A stretch of DNA of 64,000 nucleotides, taken from Halalkalirubrum salinum. Its GTDB lineage: Archaea; Halobacteriota; Halobacteria; Halobacteriales; Haloferacaceae. Positions within the stretch are counted from its first letter, which is position 1. Each line of letters begins with the position of its first letter. Positions 51,802 to 61,423 of this stretch are shown here, one piece after another. Under the pieces are notes generated by a model. It saw nothing but the letters and a program-made list of their open reading frames with translations. It had not been told where the DNA came from and did not search any database. Where the stretch lies: positions 34,282 through 98,281 of the forward strand of contig NZ_SRSG01000017.1 of the NCBI RefSeq assembly GCF_005543295.1, written 5' to 3'. A program made the position numbers and the translations under genes.

Positions 51802-53385
51802 TCAGTCGTGTCTGAACGATCGCATGCCGGTGAACGCCATCGCAATGTCATGGTCGTCAGCGGCGGCGATTACGTCCTCATCGTTGACTGATCCCCCAGG
51901 TTGGATCACGGCGCGCACGCCGGCTTCGGCGGCAACCTCCACGCCGTCGGGGAAGGGGAAGAACGCGTCAGAAGCCATCACTGTCCCTTCTGCGTCTTTG
52001 CCGTCGGCGTCGCGATTGGCCTTTTTCACCGCAAGTTCGACCGCGTCAACGCGTGAGACCTGCCCAACCCCGAGGCTCACGGTCTCTGTGCCCGTCGCGA
52101 AGAGGATGCCATTCGATTTGACGTGTTTGAGTGTTTTCCACGCAAACAGCATCGTTTCAATCTCTTTATCCGTCGGGGTTCGCTCGGTCACAAACTCGAG
52201 ATTATCTGCGGTGACTGTCGAGAGATTGCGCTCTTGAACGAGGCGGCCGCCGACGATCGGCTTTTCGGCCATCCGCTCTGTAATCGTTGAGACGTCACCG
52301 ACCGCCAACACGCGGAGGTTCTCCTTGCGAGTAAGCACATCCAACGCGGCGTCGGTGTATTCGGGCGCGAGGACGACCTCCTTGAACGAGTCGACGATCT
52401 GTTCGGCGGTCGCGGCGTCACACTCGCGGTTGAGCGCGACGATGCCGCCAAAGGCGCTCTTTGCGTCGGTCCGCAGCGCGCGATCGTACGCGTCCGCGAG
52501 GGAGTCGGCTACGGCTGCGCCGGCGGGGTTCGTGTGTTTGATGACCGCCGCAGCGGGGCGATCGAACTCCTTGATCAGGTTTAGCGCACCGTCTGCGTCG
52601 TTGTAGTTGTTGTACGACAGGGCCTTCGCACCCTCGTTGAGCTGTGTCGCGGTAACGACATTCGCCTCTTCGCAGCCGTCGTCGGCGTACACTGCAGCCT
52701 CCTGGTGAGGGTTCTCGCCGTAGCGAAGCGAGTCCGCTAAGTCATCGGAGACAACCCGCCGCTGGGGGAAGTCTCCGCCGGTGTCGCCGTCAACTTCGAC
52801 AGTTCCCACGTCCCGATCGACTGTCACACGATCCTCCGCGAACCACCGCACCGCTCGTGGGTAGGCGCTGAACTCTGCGTCGTACAGCACCCGCTGTTTC
52901 AGGCTGTCGACGTCGTCATCCTCGTAAACAGGGACTGCCTCCTGGGTGACGATCGGGCCAGCGTCGATTTCCTCTGTAACCACGTGGACCGTACAGCCGC
53001 CCATCCGAACGCCGGCGTCGAGGACCTGTTCGTGTGCGTCCATTCCGGGGAATGCCGGCAACAGTGAGGGGTGAACGTTCAGGATCGTTGGCGCCTCGGT
53101 GATGAATGTCTCCGTCAAGACACGCATGTAGCCGTCCAGACAGACGAGATCGAAGTCGTACGCCTCCAGTCGCTCGAGGATCCGCTGCTCGTGGGACGCT
53201 CTCGATTCGCCGTCCTCGCGGGTGACGACTTCCGTCGGGATGCCGTACTCGCTGGCGGATTCAGTGATCGGCGCGCCCTCCTGATTTGTCACCACGACAG
53301 AGACCACCGCGTCGCCGGGTTCGGTTTCAGCGATGTGCAGCAGATTCCGTCCGCGGTTGCTCGCCAGGCCTGCGATCTTTCGCAT
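51802..53385 (-). CDS. purH: PurN-PurH fusion: GAR formyltransferase plus AICAR formyltransferase
   Basis: A 527-residue fusion. The N-terminal about 190 residues match glycinamide ribonucleotide formyltransferase: IAGLASNRGRNLLHIAE, LVCLDGYMRVLTE, ILNVHPSLLPAFPGMDAHEQ with the catalytic His/Asp. From about 205, LRYGENPHQEAAVY, KALSYNNYNDADGALNL, AAAVIKHTNPAGAAVADSL and SDAFFPFPDGVEVAAEAGV are the AICAR-formyltransferase half of PurH. The IMP cyclohydrolase domain is missing, as expected where archaeal PurO does that step. Start: ATG at 53385. It shares a regulatory region with purB. Confidence 0.93.
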   Translation of the reverse strand: MRKIAGLASNRGRNLLHIAETEPGDAVVSVVVTNQEGAPITESASEYGIPTEVVTREDGESRASHEQRILERLEAYDFDLVCLDGYMRVLTETFITEAPTILNVHPSLLPAFPGMDAHEQVLDAGVRMGGCTVHVVTEEIDAGPIVTQEAVPVYEDDDVDSLKQRVLYDAEFSAYPRAVRWFAEDRVTVDRDVGTVEVDGDTGGDFPQRRVVSDDLADSLRYGENPHQEAAVYADDGCEEANVVTATQLNEGAKALSYNNYNDADGALNLIKEFDRPAAAVIKHTNPAGAAVADSLADAYDRALRTDAKSAFGGIVALNRECDAATAEQIVDSFKEVVLAPEYTDAALDVLTRKENLRVLAVGDVSTITERMAEKPIVGGRLVQERNLSTVTADNLEFVTERTPTDKEIETMLFAWKTLKHVKSNGILFATGTETVSLGVGQVSRVDAVELAVKKANRDADGKDAEGTVMASDAFFPFPDGVEVAAEAGVRAVIQPGGSVNDEDVIAAADDHDIAMAFTGMRSFRHD

Positions 53386-53438
53386 ACGTCACCTCTCAGA
53401 GCGGTAGCGAAAAACAGTTGCGGTCGACCTGAGGTGTG

Positions 53439-53455
53439 TACACAAATGTATGTAT
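53439..53455 (-). promoter_or_regulatory. Candidate operator in purNH promoter, sharing TACACAAATGT with purA
   Basis: TACACAAATGTATGTAT lies about 55 nt before the purNH start, with GTGTACAC overlapping its left edge as a second palindrome. The TACACAAATGT core matches the purA site exactly, and both are followed by an AT-rich GTAT element. Confidence 0.5.
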
Positions 53456-53495
53456 TCAAATGCTGAATATTCGGGATAAATCGTCGGTTTGTATC

Positions 53496-53517
53496 CACAA
53501 TTTTGCATATGATTGTG
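53496..53517 (+). promoter_or_regulatory. Inverted repeat CACAAT-N10-ATTGTG in the purNH-purB gap
   Basis: This perfect 6-bp inverted repeat with a 10-nt spacer is about 56 bp upstream of purB. Its halves are similar to the TGTG/CACA elements of the purA palindrome, so the same regulator may bind. A clear TATA box for purB is not obvious. Confidence 0.4.
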
Positions 53518-53572
53518 TCGGATACTGTTGATAACCGATATCCTTTTTGCGAGTTCGTCTCGACGTTGCGGT

Positions 53573-54985
53573 ATGACACTGCCCAGATCGGATCCGCTTT
53601 CGGCGGTCTCGCCGATCGACGGCCGCTACGCGGGTCGGACCGCGCCGCTGTCGCCGTACACCAGCGAATCCGCTTTGATGCGGGCTCGAACCCGCGTCGA
53701 GGTCGAGTACTTGATTGCGCTGGCCGCACACCCCGAGACAGCCGTGTCGATTTCTGAGGCGGAAGCCGACGCGCTCAGAGCGATCGTTTCCGGGTTTGAC
53801 GCCGAGGACGCACGCGTAATCAAACAGCTCGAAACCGAGGGTTCCCACGGCTACAGCGCGACAAATCACGACGTGAAAGCCGTCGAGTACTTCCTCAGAA
53901 TTCGGATCGACGATGCGAAAGCGATCACTGACGCCGAGCGACTCTATCCGTGGATTCACTTTGGACTGACCAGTGAGGACGTGAACAACCTCGCCCACCG
54001 CCTGCTTGTCTCGGGGGCACTGGAGTCTGTAGTACTGCCGGCGGCCAGAGACGTCCGCGACTCGCTCGTTGACCTCGCCCAGGAGAACCGCGACGTGGCG
54101 ATGCTTGCGCGGACCCACGGACAGCCTGCAACGCCGACGACGTTCGGCAAGGAGATGGCCGTCTACGCTGCACGACTCGGACGAACGATCGCCCGCACGG
54201 AGGCGGCCCGCGAGGAACTGAGCGGCAAACTCGCCGGCGCTTCAGGCACGTACGCAGCACATGTCGCAGCCTACCCAGATATCGACTGGCAGGCATTCGC
54301 GGAGTCGTTCGTCACCGACCTCGGGCTACAGCACACCCCGCTTTCGACACAGGTCAACCCCTGTGACGACCTTGCGGCAGTCTTTGACGCGCTGGCGGCG
54401 ATCAACAACGTCCTCCTCGACCTCAATCGCGACATGTGGCTGTACATCTCCGATCGCTATCTCGGTCAAGAGAGCGCCGCCGGCGAGACGGGCTCGTCAA
54501 CGATGCCCCACAAAGTGAATCCGATCGACTTCGAAAACAGCGAGGGGAACCTCTCGAAGGCCACGAGCGATTTGACGTTTCTCCGAGACTACGTGACGAC
54601 CTCACGGCTCCAACGAGACCTCTCGGATTCGACGGTTAAGCGCAACATCGGCGCGGCGTTTGCTCACTGTCTAATCGGCTATCGAAAGACCGAAGCCGGA
54701 CTCTCGAAGGTTGTTCCAAACGAGATGGTCATGCGCGAGGAGTTGGAGGCGACACCCGAGATTATCGGCGAAGCCGTCCAGACGATTCTCCGCCGCGAGG
54801 GCGATACCGAGGCCTACGAGCGCGTCAAGGCACTGACCCGCGGCCAAGAAGTTACGATCGAGGACTTCCACGAGCTGTTTGCCGACCTCGATGTCTCTGA
54901 ACCGGTCCGCGAGGAACTCTTGGCACTCACGCCGACTGGATACACCGGGATCGCCGCAGAACTCGTCGGTCGGATCAACAAGTAA
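53573..54985 (+). CDS. purB: Adenylosuccinate lyase
   Basis: A 470-residue lyase of the fumarase superfamily used twice in purine synthesis (SAICAR and adenylosuccinate cleavage). It shows SPIDGRYAGRTAPLSPYTSE at the N-terminus, HFGLTSEDVNNLAHRLL, ARTHGQPATPTTFGKEMA and the signature SSTMPHKVNPIDFENSEGN. Start: ATG at 53573; a longer frame runs through the operator region and is rejected. It lies divergent from purNH. Confidence 0.95.
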   Translation: MTLPRSDPLSAVSPIDGRYAGRTAPLSPYTSESALMRARTRVEVEYLIALAAHPETAVSISEAEADALRAIVSGFDAEDARVIKQLETEGSHGYSATNHDVKAVEYFLRIRIDDAKAITDAERLYPWIHFGLTSEDVNNLAHRLLVSGALESVVLPAARDVRDSLVDLAQENRDVAMLARTHGQPATPTTFGKEMAVYAARLGRTIARTEAAREELSGKLAGASGTYAAHVAAYPDIDWQAFAESFVTDLGLQHTPLSTQVNPCDDLAAVFDALAAINNVLLDLNRDMWLYISDRYLGQESAAGETGSSTMPHKVNPIDFENSEGNLSKATSDLTFLRDYVTTSRLQRDLSDSTVKRNIGAAFAHCLIGYRKTEAGLSKVVPNEMVMREELEATPEIIGEAVQTILRREGDTEAYERVKALTRGQEVTIEDFHELFADLDVSEPVREELLALTPTGYTGIAAELVGRINK

Positions 54986-55090
54986 TCCCCGCCACGATCA
55001 AAGTGCCAGCATGCCAGCTGGGATGGGGGGAAGCACCGAGGACGAAATTGAGAGCAACGTTTTTGGGTTTTCCACGAGCAGTGTCGATCG

Positions 55091-55405
55091 ATGCCCTCCG
55101 ACGACTACTCGGTCTTCGAAGAGACCGAAGACGATGGATCGACAACACAAGCAAAAACTGACGACGCGACAGCGAAGACGACTGAAACGCTTAATTTGGG
55201 CCACAAAGATGAACGCGGCTGTCCGAAGTGTGGCTGTACGGAAGCCGATTTCGACGAGATCGCGACGAGCGGTAGCGGCCTCACCAAACTATTTGATATC
55301 CAAAACAGACAGTTCACTGTTGTCTCCTGTGTTGAGTGTGGCTACTCGGAGCTGTACCGCGGCCAGTCAAAACACAACGTGTTGGACTTCTTCCTCGGCG
55401 GGTGA
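55091..55405 (+). CDS. Zinc ribbon protein
   Basis: A 104-residue protein with an acidic disordered N-terminus (about 1-40), then a zinc ribbon with CPKCGCTEADFDEIATSGSG and a second knuckle VVSCVECGYSELYRG. This corresponds to a family of nucleic-acid-binding zinc ribbons in bacteria and archaea of unknown function. Start: ATG at 55091. Confidence 0.8.
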   Translation: MPSDDYSVFEETEDDGSTTQAKTDDATAKTTETLNLGHKDERGCPKCGCTEADFDEIATSGSGLTKLFDIQNRQFTVVSCVECGYSELYRGQSKHNVLDFFLGG

Positions 55406-55451
55406 TCAGCGTCGTCACTGAGTGATGGAACACAAAGAAGCGACACCACGG

Positions 55452-56258
55452 CTACCGATCGGCCCGTGCGTGGGCAACAATGACCGGAGAGACCGCGTGG
55501 TCTGTGACGTCTGTTGTTGTCGAACCGAACACAAACCGCATGAGTGGCCCTGACTGTGGGGCACCAATGACGGTCACATCGTAGTACCCGGACTGTTCGA
55601 CAATCGCATCCGCCGCCGTCGGTGCCTCAAACAGCCACGTATCGATCTCGATAGCCGCGGACTCACCAATTGCGGCCCGCACGTTTGCGAGGAGCCGCTG
55701 TCCGTCGACATCACTGTCCGGCGTTTGGACGTGGAAGAGATCAACCGCCGCACCGGAGACTTCAGCCAACGCGATCGCTGCTTCGACCGCCAACGGCGAG
55801 TTTGGGCCGTCAGTAATTGGGACGAGAATCGACGCGACCGTGTCGAATTGACCGTCGTGATCGATCGTCAACACGTCCGCGTCACCGTTTCGGGCGAGCT
55901 TCGCTGCCGTAGTCGATCGAAGGTCGTCGAGCAGCCCACTCCGGCGTTCCCGATCGGTGACAACCACAGCGGCGTCAACGCGGTCAACCAACAGATCCAG
56001 ACGCTGGTCGTATTCTGGGACAGATTGAACATCCACGCGGCGGTTTGCGGAGCGTTCGGATACAGCTGAGACAGACTCGGGATCGACCGCAGCATACAGC
56101 GGTACATCCCACCAAGCGGCGATCGATTCTGCGAGCACGGTCGGGGCTGCTGCTGGGAGATTCTCGCAGTCGTCGACGGTAGGGGCAAACAAACAGGCAC
56201 CCGAAGGAGCGCTCCTGTCGAGAGTGAGGTCGACCGAGTCACGCACGTCCGTGAGCAT
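55452..56258 (-). CDS. Universal stress protein (UspA family), single-domain with degenerate N-terminal half
   Basis: A 268-residue protein. The C-terminal half (about 130-268) is a UspA-like domain: ASILVPITDGPNSPLAVEAA, AVDLFHVQTPDSDVD and VTVIGAPQSGPLMRFVFGST, the last matching the G-2x-G-9x-G(S/T) ATP-binding pattern. The N-terminal half is a related but less conserved fold. A TATA-like TTTATG 27 nt before the ATG (minus strand, 56285-56290) suggests leaderless transcription. Start: ATG at 56258. Confidence 0.85.
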   Translation of the reverse strand: MLTDVRDSVDLTLDRSAPSGACLFAPTVDDCENLPAAAPTVLAESIAAWWDVPLYAAVDPESVSAVSERSANRRVDVQSVPEYDQRLDLLVDRVDAAVVVTDRERRSGLLDDLRSTTAAKLARNGDADVLTIDHDGQFDTVASILVPITDGPNSPLAVEAAIALAEVSGAAVDLFHVQTPDSDVDGQRLLANVRAAIGESAAIEIDTWLFEAPTAADAIVEQSGYYDVTVIGAPQSGPLMRFVFGSTTTDVTDHAVSPVIVAHARADR

Positions 56259-56348
56259 GTACTCACAGATGAAACGGCATCTTACATAAATCACCGCGAT
56301 AACTCTCACTCAACAGAATTTGTAAATTGTGTCCGCAACTGCTCGCAG

Positions 56349-57485
56349 CTATGATATGAATCGGTCAACAGCCGTCGAGAGAGCCGTTGCGGCCGTTTTG
56401 ACCGCAGCTACCGGAACGTACTCTCGATCGCTGTGTGCGACGGCGCCAGACTTGTCGGCGAGGACACCGGGACCAAACACCACCGTTGGCGCGGGCGCAA
56501 AGTATGACGCCTCAGTTGCGGCGGTGAACGGACGCACGTCGCCGGCCGCGCAGTCGGTCTGTTCGGCAGTTGCGTCGGCCAGCGTTCTGACCAGTTGGTG
56601 GCCCGGATCAGTGCTAAACGGTCCGAGAAACGGCGAGGGGCGGTCGGTCAAGTCGAACGAAACACCGACTGCCGACGGGACGGCCTCACGAACCGCAGAT
56701 TCGATCGCAGCACGGAACTCCTCTTGGGTCTCCGGAGGGATCGAGCGGCGATCGAGCGTGAGCGTACACTGTGCAGGCACCTGATTCGTCGACTCGCCGC
56801 CGTCGACGACTGTGGGGGTCAACGTTGCGGATCCGAGTTGTGGGTGTGGCGATCGCCCCTCGTCGAACGATCGAATCGCCGCGAGGGCAGCCTCCAACGC
56901 AGCGATCGCGTTCACCCCACTCTTGGGCTCCGCAGCGTGTGCGCTCACACCAGAGAGCATCAGTTGGCCCTGAAACCGACCTTTGGCGGCCGTGCACACA
57001 TCGAGACCAGTTGGCTCGCCAACGATGTAGCAGTCGCCGTCGATGGGGTCAACGTCCTGGTGGTCGAGCTTGCCAGTCAACGCGGCCGCACCGGTCGACA
57101 GCGTCTCTTCATCCGGTGACACCGCAAGTGTCACACGGCCGCGATCAGGATCGACCGAAAAAAACGCCGTGAGCAACGCGGCCAACGGTCCTTTCGCGTC
57201 ACACGATCCCCGACCGCGAATAATGCGGTCGTCGCGTTCGTAGGGCACGTGTGGACGAACAGTGTCAATATGGGTGTTCAAAACGAGATGGGGCCCGTCG
57301 TCGGGACGATCGCTCCGCTTGGTCGCGATCGTGTTGCCCGCCGAATCGACTGTGGCGGCGACTCCGTGGCGTTCGATCGTCTCCAGCAGGAACGATCGCA
57401 TCGTGGTAACATCTGCCGTCGAGTCAATTTGTACCGCCTGTTCGAGAAACTCGACCGGATCGAACCCAGAGGCCGCCGCAGCCAC
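56349..57485 (-). CDS. dapE: Succinyl-diaminopimelate desuccinylase-like (M20) hydrolase
   Basis: A 378-residue M20 metallohydrolase. The ligands are in NTHIDTVRPH (His, Asp), RGSCDAKGPLAALL (Asp bridging), SPDEETLSTG (catalytic Glu plus Glu ligand), VGEPTGLDV and the late His in GAVAHSDREYVP. The 4-His/dimerising segment (GVSAHAAEPKSGVNAIAALE) follows. As last gene of the lysine cluster, it should remove succinate from N-succinyl-LL-diaminopimelate. The start is GTG at 57485; overlap or tight spacing with dapF suggests one operon. Confidence 0.92.
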   Translation of the reverse strand: MAAAASGFDPVEFLEQAVQIDSTADVTTMRSFLLETIERHGVAATVDSAGNTIATKRSDRPDDGPHLVLNTHIDTVRPHVPYERDDRIIRGRGSCDAKGPLAALLTAFFSVDPDRGRVTLAVSPDEETLSTGAAALTGKLDHQDVDPIDGDCYIVGEPTGLDVCTAAKGRFQGQLMLSGVSAHAAEPKSGVNAIAALEAALAAIRSFDEGRSPHPQLGSATLTPTVVDGGESTNQVPAQCTLTLDRRSIPPETQEEFRAAIESAVREAVPSAVGVSFDLTDRPSPFLGPFSTDPGHQLVRTLADATAEQTDCAAGDVRPFTAATEASYFAPAPTVVFGPGVLADKSGAVAHSDREYVPVAAVKTAATALSTAVDRFIS

Positions 57486-57490
57486 GGTGG

Positions 57491-58381
57491 CTACGCCACC
57501 TCCGGTGCCACAACCGCCAACTCCCCGGTGAAATCAAGCGCAACAGGGCCGGTTAGCGTCGCAGGGCTGCGATCGGGAACGGTGATCGTGAGCGTCCCGC
57601 CCGGCGGGCTCACGTCGACAGGCACGTCGGCTTCGAGGCGTCCGGTTCGCTTCGCAGCGGCGACTACCGCGACCGCGCCGGTTCCACACGATTGGGTCTC
57701 GCCCTCGACACCGCGCTCGAACGTCCGCTGCCGGTAGCCGGCAGTGTGGTCGCTCGCGTCGACCGGGGAGGCAAACGTCACGTTCGCTCCCTTGGGGAAT
57801 GCATCGGCGTGTCTGATCGGCGGTGCGATCGCTTCAAGATCGATCTCGTCAACGTCCGAAACGAACCCAACCGTGTGCGGTACACCCGTATTAACCGCAG
57901 TGACGGCTTGCCCCTCAATCGGCGTGTCGATGAGCGGGTCGTCGAACGACGCCGACAACGGCACACGACGAGGATCGAACGCCGGCGCACCCATTTCGAT
58001 CGTGATCGTCTCCTCGCCGATCTGTGCGTGACGAGTCCCCGCCTGGGTATCGATCATAATCTCGGTTGCGCCGGTTCGCTCAGCCGCCCACGCGGCCGCA
58101 CAGCGCGCGCCGTTTCCACACATTGCCGCAACAGACCCATCGGGTTGCACGAGCGTCATAATCACCCGCGGCGGTGAGAACCGATCGCTGAGATCCAAAA
58201 ATAACACCCCATCCGCGCCTGTCCGTTCGGTCCCCTTGGCGGTCACTCCCGTCTCGCGATCGCAGTATCTCCTTGCAAATGCGCTCCGGTCAGGCACTGA
58301 TTCGGTCGCATCGACGATAATAAAATCGTTGCCGGTGCCGTGGTACTTCTCGAACGAGACGGTATGCTGGTAGGTGCTCAT
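57491..58381 (-). CDS. dapF: Diaminopimelate epimerase
   Basis: A 296-residue cofactor-independent racemase. It has the fold's two catalytic cysteines in AAMCGNGARCAAAW and GETQSCGTGAVAVV, the N-terminal FEKYHGTGNDFIIVD and an AFPKGANVTFASPVD loop. It converts LL- to meso-diaminopimelate for LysA. Start: ATG at 58381; a much longer frame overlaps lysA and is rejected. Confidence 0.95.
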   Translation of the reverse strand: MSTYQHTVSFEKYHGTGNDFIIVDATESVPDRSAFARRYCDRETGVTAKGTERTGADGVLFLDLSDRFSPPRVIMTLVQPDGSVAAMCGNGARCAAAWAAERTGATEIMIDTQAGTRHAQIGEETITIEMGAPAFDPRRVPLSASFDDPLIDTPIEGQAVTAVNTGVPHTVGFVSDVDEIDLEAIAPPIRHADAFPKGANVTFASPVDASDHTAGYRQRTFERGVEGETQSCGTGAVAVVAAAKRTGRLEADVPVDVSPPGGTLTITVPDRSPATLTGPVALDFTGELAVVAPEVA

Positions 58382-58412
58382 GGTTCCGAACAGATCGCGT
58401 GTGATACTCTCA

Positions 58413-59789
58413 TCATTCCTCTGGTAGGTTGGCCGATCGGACGCTGCCCGTGAGTGACTGTGTCGATCGACCCTTGCTATCAGTTTCCAATGCGGACAGT
58501 GCTGAAAGCTCTTCGGCCCGCCTAACGAGGCGATATTCGCCGGCTTTTCCGGCGACCTCTGGCGGCCGCGGCCGAGAATTGTACGTGCTCGCCATCTCGT
58601 ATCCGTACGCGCCGGCGATCCCGATGGCGAGGATATCCCCACGCTCGGGGCGAGCTAAAAGACGATCCTCACAGAAGACATCTGCAGTCTCACAGATTGG
58701 CCCAGCAACGGTGACTGGTGTCTCAGGACCGTCACGCGAGAGATTCGAAATGGGGTGGTAGGCGTCGTACATCGCCGGACGGAGCAGTGTGGTCATTCCG
58801 GCGTCGGTGCCTGCCACGAGCGTGTCACGAGCAGCCTTGACCGTGTTCACGCGTGTCAACAGGACGCCTGCGTCGGCGACGACGTATCGCCCAGGTTCGA
58901 TGGCGAGCTCAACGGGATCTCCCGCCGTAGTTTCGAGTGCTCCGATCGCCGCACGCGTCGTTTCCGCAACCGCATCGAGTTCCAGTGGCGGTTCATTCTC
59001 TCTGTAGGGAACGCCGAAGCCACCGCCGATGTCGACGTATTCGAGGTCGATCCCCGCCGAAAGCACGTCTCGAGCGAGATCGCCCATTCGTTCGACCAGC
59101 GCGCGGTGATTCGAGAGGTCCTCACCCGAGATACCCGATCCCGCGTGTGCGTGAATCCCAACGACGTCGAAGTGCTCGGCAGCGTCATGAATGAGTGATT
59201 CCGCACGCTCGATCGGGACGCCGAACTTCGCGGCCGCACCCGTTCGGACCTTCTCGTGGTGGCCCGCACCGACGCCTGGGTTGACCCGCAGACAGACGCT
59301 GCCGTCAAAGCCGCGCGCGGCGAGGCGCTCAAGCGTGTCTTCCGCACCGACAGTGATCGTGAGTTCTGGGCGATCGACCCACAGATCGGTGACGTAATCG
59401 AGATCTGCGGCTGGCGGGTTAACTGCGGTGTAGTGGATCCGCTCGCCAGGAAACCCGGCGGCGATCGCACGCATGACCTCGCCCGCGGAGGCACACTCGG
59501 CGTCAAAACCCGCCGCACGAACCGTTTCGAGCACCGCCCGTCCAGTGTGTGCTTTCACCGCGTACCGAACGTCGGCGTCCGGAAACGCCGCAGAAAGTCG
59601 GGCACAGTTCGCCGTAACACGATCGAGGTCTGTGACGTACAGCGGCGACCCGTACGTTTCGAGCAGCGATCGAAGGAGTTCTTCGTCCCAATCAGCGAGG
59701 CGCCGGACCGAGGGGCTCTCACTGGATACAGCCTCGTCGTCTTCGGAGTCGTGGCGATCGTCGGACGATGCACCCTCGTCAGTTGTCAT
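58413..59789 (-). CDS. lysA: Diaminopimelate decarboxylase
   Basis: A 458-residue PLP enzyme making lysine. It shows the PLP lysine in DVRYAVKAHTGRAVLE, FDAECASAGEVMRAIAAGF, HAHAGSGISGEDL, VDIGGGFGVPYRENE, the PLP-phosphate binding EPGRYVVADAGVLLT and the catalytic-type motif PICETADVFCEDRLL. A haloarchaeal acidic N-terminal extension (about 1-30) precedes the barrel. It overlaps dapD by 4 nt. Confidence 0.95.
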   Translation of the reverse strand: MTTDEGASSDDRHDSEDDEAVSSESPSVRRLADWDEELLRSLLETYGSPLYVTDLDRVTANCARLSAAFPDADVRYAVKAHTGRAVLETVRAAGFDAECASAGEVMRAIAAGFPGERIHYTAVNPPAADLDYVTDLWVDRPELTITVGAEDTLERLAARGFDGSVCLRVNPGVGAGHHEKVRTGAAAKFGVPIERAESLIHDAAEHFDVVGIHAHAGSGISGEDLSNHRALVERMGDLARDVLSAGIDLEYVDIGGGFGVPYRENEPPLELDAVAETTRAAIGALETTAGDPVELAIEPGRYVVADAGVLLTRVNTVKAARDTLVAGTDAGMTTLLRPAMYDAYHPISNLSRDGPETPVTVAGPICETADVFCEDRLLARPERGDILAIGIAGAYGYEMASTYNSRPRPPEVAGKAGEYRLVRRAEELSALSALETDSKGRSTQSLTGSVRSANLPEE

Positions 59790-60625
59790 TCCCGGAGCGC
59801 CTCCTCGCGCCGCGTCGCTTCGAGGGTCTCCTCGGCGACGTCGGTGGCGACGACTGCAGGTTTGTACGCGCCGCCTTCAAACAGCTCGTGATCGCTTACA
59901 GACGACTCGACGTAGCGGGTGAACGCTCGTCTGTTGGCCGGCAGGTGCCCGAAGATGACCGTCTCCTCGACGAGATCGTACACCGGGATCCGAGGGGTGA
60001 GGAGCGTGTTCTCGCCGACGATCGAGTTCTCGCCGATCCGAAAGCCCGAGGTGACCCGACAGCCCGCCCCAAGCGAGACGTTGTCTTCGAGCACAACGGG
60101 CGCGTCCTCGACAGGTTCGAGCACGCCGCCAATGAGGGTGTTCGCGCCGAGTTTGACGTTTTCGCCGATCTGTGCACACGAGCCGACGGTATCACAGGAA
60201 TCGACAAGCGTTCCGTCCCCGACATAGGCGCCCGCGTTAACGAAGGATGGACTCATCATGATGCAGTCCGAGCCAAGGTAGGCACCACGACGGATCGTCG
60301 TCCCATCGGGCGTATTTCGGGTGCCACGATCGCCAAGGTCCTCGGTGTCTCGAAGCGGTAACACGTCGTAGTAGGTCACGTCGCCGTAGCGGCGCGGTAG
60401 CGTCTCTCTGAGCCCGAAGTTCAGGAGGATTCCTCGTTTGACCCACTCGTTTGCCTCCCAGCTCGTTACGTCGTCGCCGGTTTTTTCGGCGGCTCGGACC
60501 TCGCCAGCTTCGAGGGCCTCGAGAAACGCCTCGAGCGTTGCGTACTCCTCGTCGCTCGCCTCCGCAGCGGTCAGTCCGTTCTGGTATCGGTCCCACAGCG
60601 TTGTGATTTCGGATTGAATCGTCAT
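59786..60625 (-). CDS. dapD: Tetrahydrodipicolinate N-succinyltransferase
   Basis: A 279-residue acyltransferase with a helical start (EITTLWDRYQNGLTAAEASD), RGILLNFGLRETLPRRYGDV, and a left-handed beta-helix of hexapeptide repeats (GAYLGSDCIMMSPSFVNAGA, YVGDGTLVDSCDTVGSCAQI, VKLGANTLIGGVLEPVEDAP). It commits the pathway to the succinylated branch of lysine synthesis. It overlaps lysA at its stop and lies 24 bp downstream of dapB. Confidence 0.95.
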   Translation of the reverse strand: MTIQSEITTLWDRYQNGLTAAEASDEEYATLEAFLEALEAGEVRAAEKTGDDVTSWEANEWVKRGILLNFGLRETLPRRYGDVTYYDVLPLRDTEDLGDRGTRNTPDGTTIRRGAYLGSDCIMMSPSFVNAGAYVGDGTLVDSCDTVGSCAQIGENVKLGANTLIGGVLEPVEDAPVVLEDNVSLGAGCRVTSGFRIGENSIVGENTLLTPRIPVYDLVEETVIFGHLPANRRAFTRYVESSVSDHELFEGGAYKPAVVATDVAEETLEATRREEALRE

Positions 60626-60649
60626 TGGTGATACCTGCGTCTTCGTCGG

Positions 60650-61423
60650 TTAAGTATCGTCGATTACGTCAAAAAAGTCGTAGCGTCCGGGCGGTTGCTC
60701 GGCCAGCCACTCCGCAGCGTCGATCGCGCCGATCGCGAAGATCGATCGATCGCCCGCGCGGTGGCACAGCGACACCGTCTCGTTGTTGCCGGCGAGAAGC
60801 ACCTCGTGTTCGCCCGCAATATCGCCGGCACGTCGTGCGTGGACGCCAATCTCGCCGGATGACCGGGGGGCCTCACCGACTCTGCCGTGGACCCGATCGT
60901 CGATATCAGTCCGAACGCCTTCGATGTCGTCGATGAGCGTGTTGGCGGTCCCACTTGGCGCGTCGCGCTTGCCGTTGTGGTGCGTCTCTGTCACCTCGAT
61001 GTCGTAGCCGGGCAGCGCCTCGACTGCTTGTGTGACCGCACGTCGAAGCGCGGCGATGCCCCGCGAGAAGTTCGTCGCGTGCAACAGCGCCGTTTGCTCG
61101 CTCGCATCCGCTAGGGCCGTCTGGTCGGCCTCGTCGAAGCCGGTCGTTCCCGTGACAAACGCGACGCTGTGGTCCGCACAGTGGGCGGCGTACGCCGTGG
61201 ACGAGGCGGGACCGGTAAAGTCGACGACTGCGTCGGGCGATCGTGCGGCCAGCAGGTCCTCAAAGCGATCGGCCGATTCGATCTCGACACCGGCGATCGG
61301 CTCGTCGACTGGACTTCGGTTGACCGCGAAAGCCACCTCGACAGCTTGGCGGTCCACCGCAATACCGAGTACCTCCCGGCCCATTCTGCCGTTCGCGCCG
61401 GTGACGGCGATCTCTACGGCCAT
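60650..61423 (-). CDS. dapB: 4-hydroxy-tetrahydrodipicolinate reductase
   Basis: A 257-residue reductase. It shows the NAD(P)H motif AVTGANGRMGREVLG, VTGTTGFDEADQTAL, LHATNFSRGIAALRRAV and the catalytic EVTETHHNGKRDAPSGTANT. The start is ATG at 61423, sharing one base with the dapA stop (TAATG). A longer frame upstream would overlap dapA completely and is rejected. Confidence 0.95.
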   Translation of the reverse strand: MAVEIAVTGANGRMGREVLGIAVDRQAVEVAFAVNRSPVDEPIAGVEIESADRFEDLLAARSPDAVVDFTGPASSTAYAAHCADHSVAFVTGTTGFDEADQTALADASEQTALLHATNFSRGIAALRRAVTQAVEALPGYDIEVTETHHNGKRDAPSGTANTLIDDIEGVRTDIDDRVHGRVGEAPRSSGEIGVHARRAGDIAGEHEVLLAGNNETVSLCHRAGDRSIFAIGAIDAAEWLAEQPPGRYDFFDVIDDT

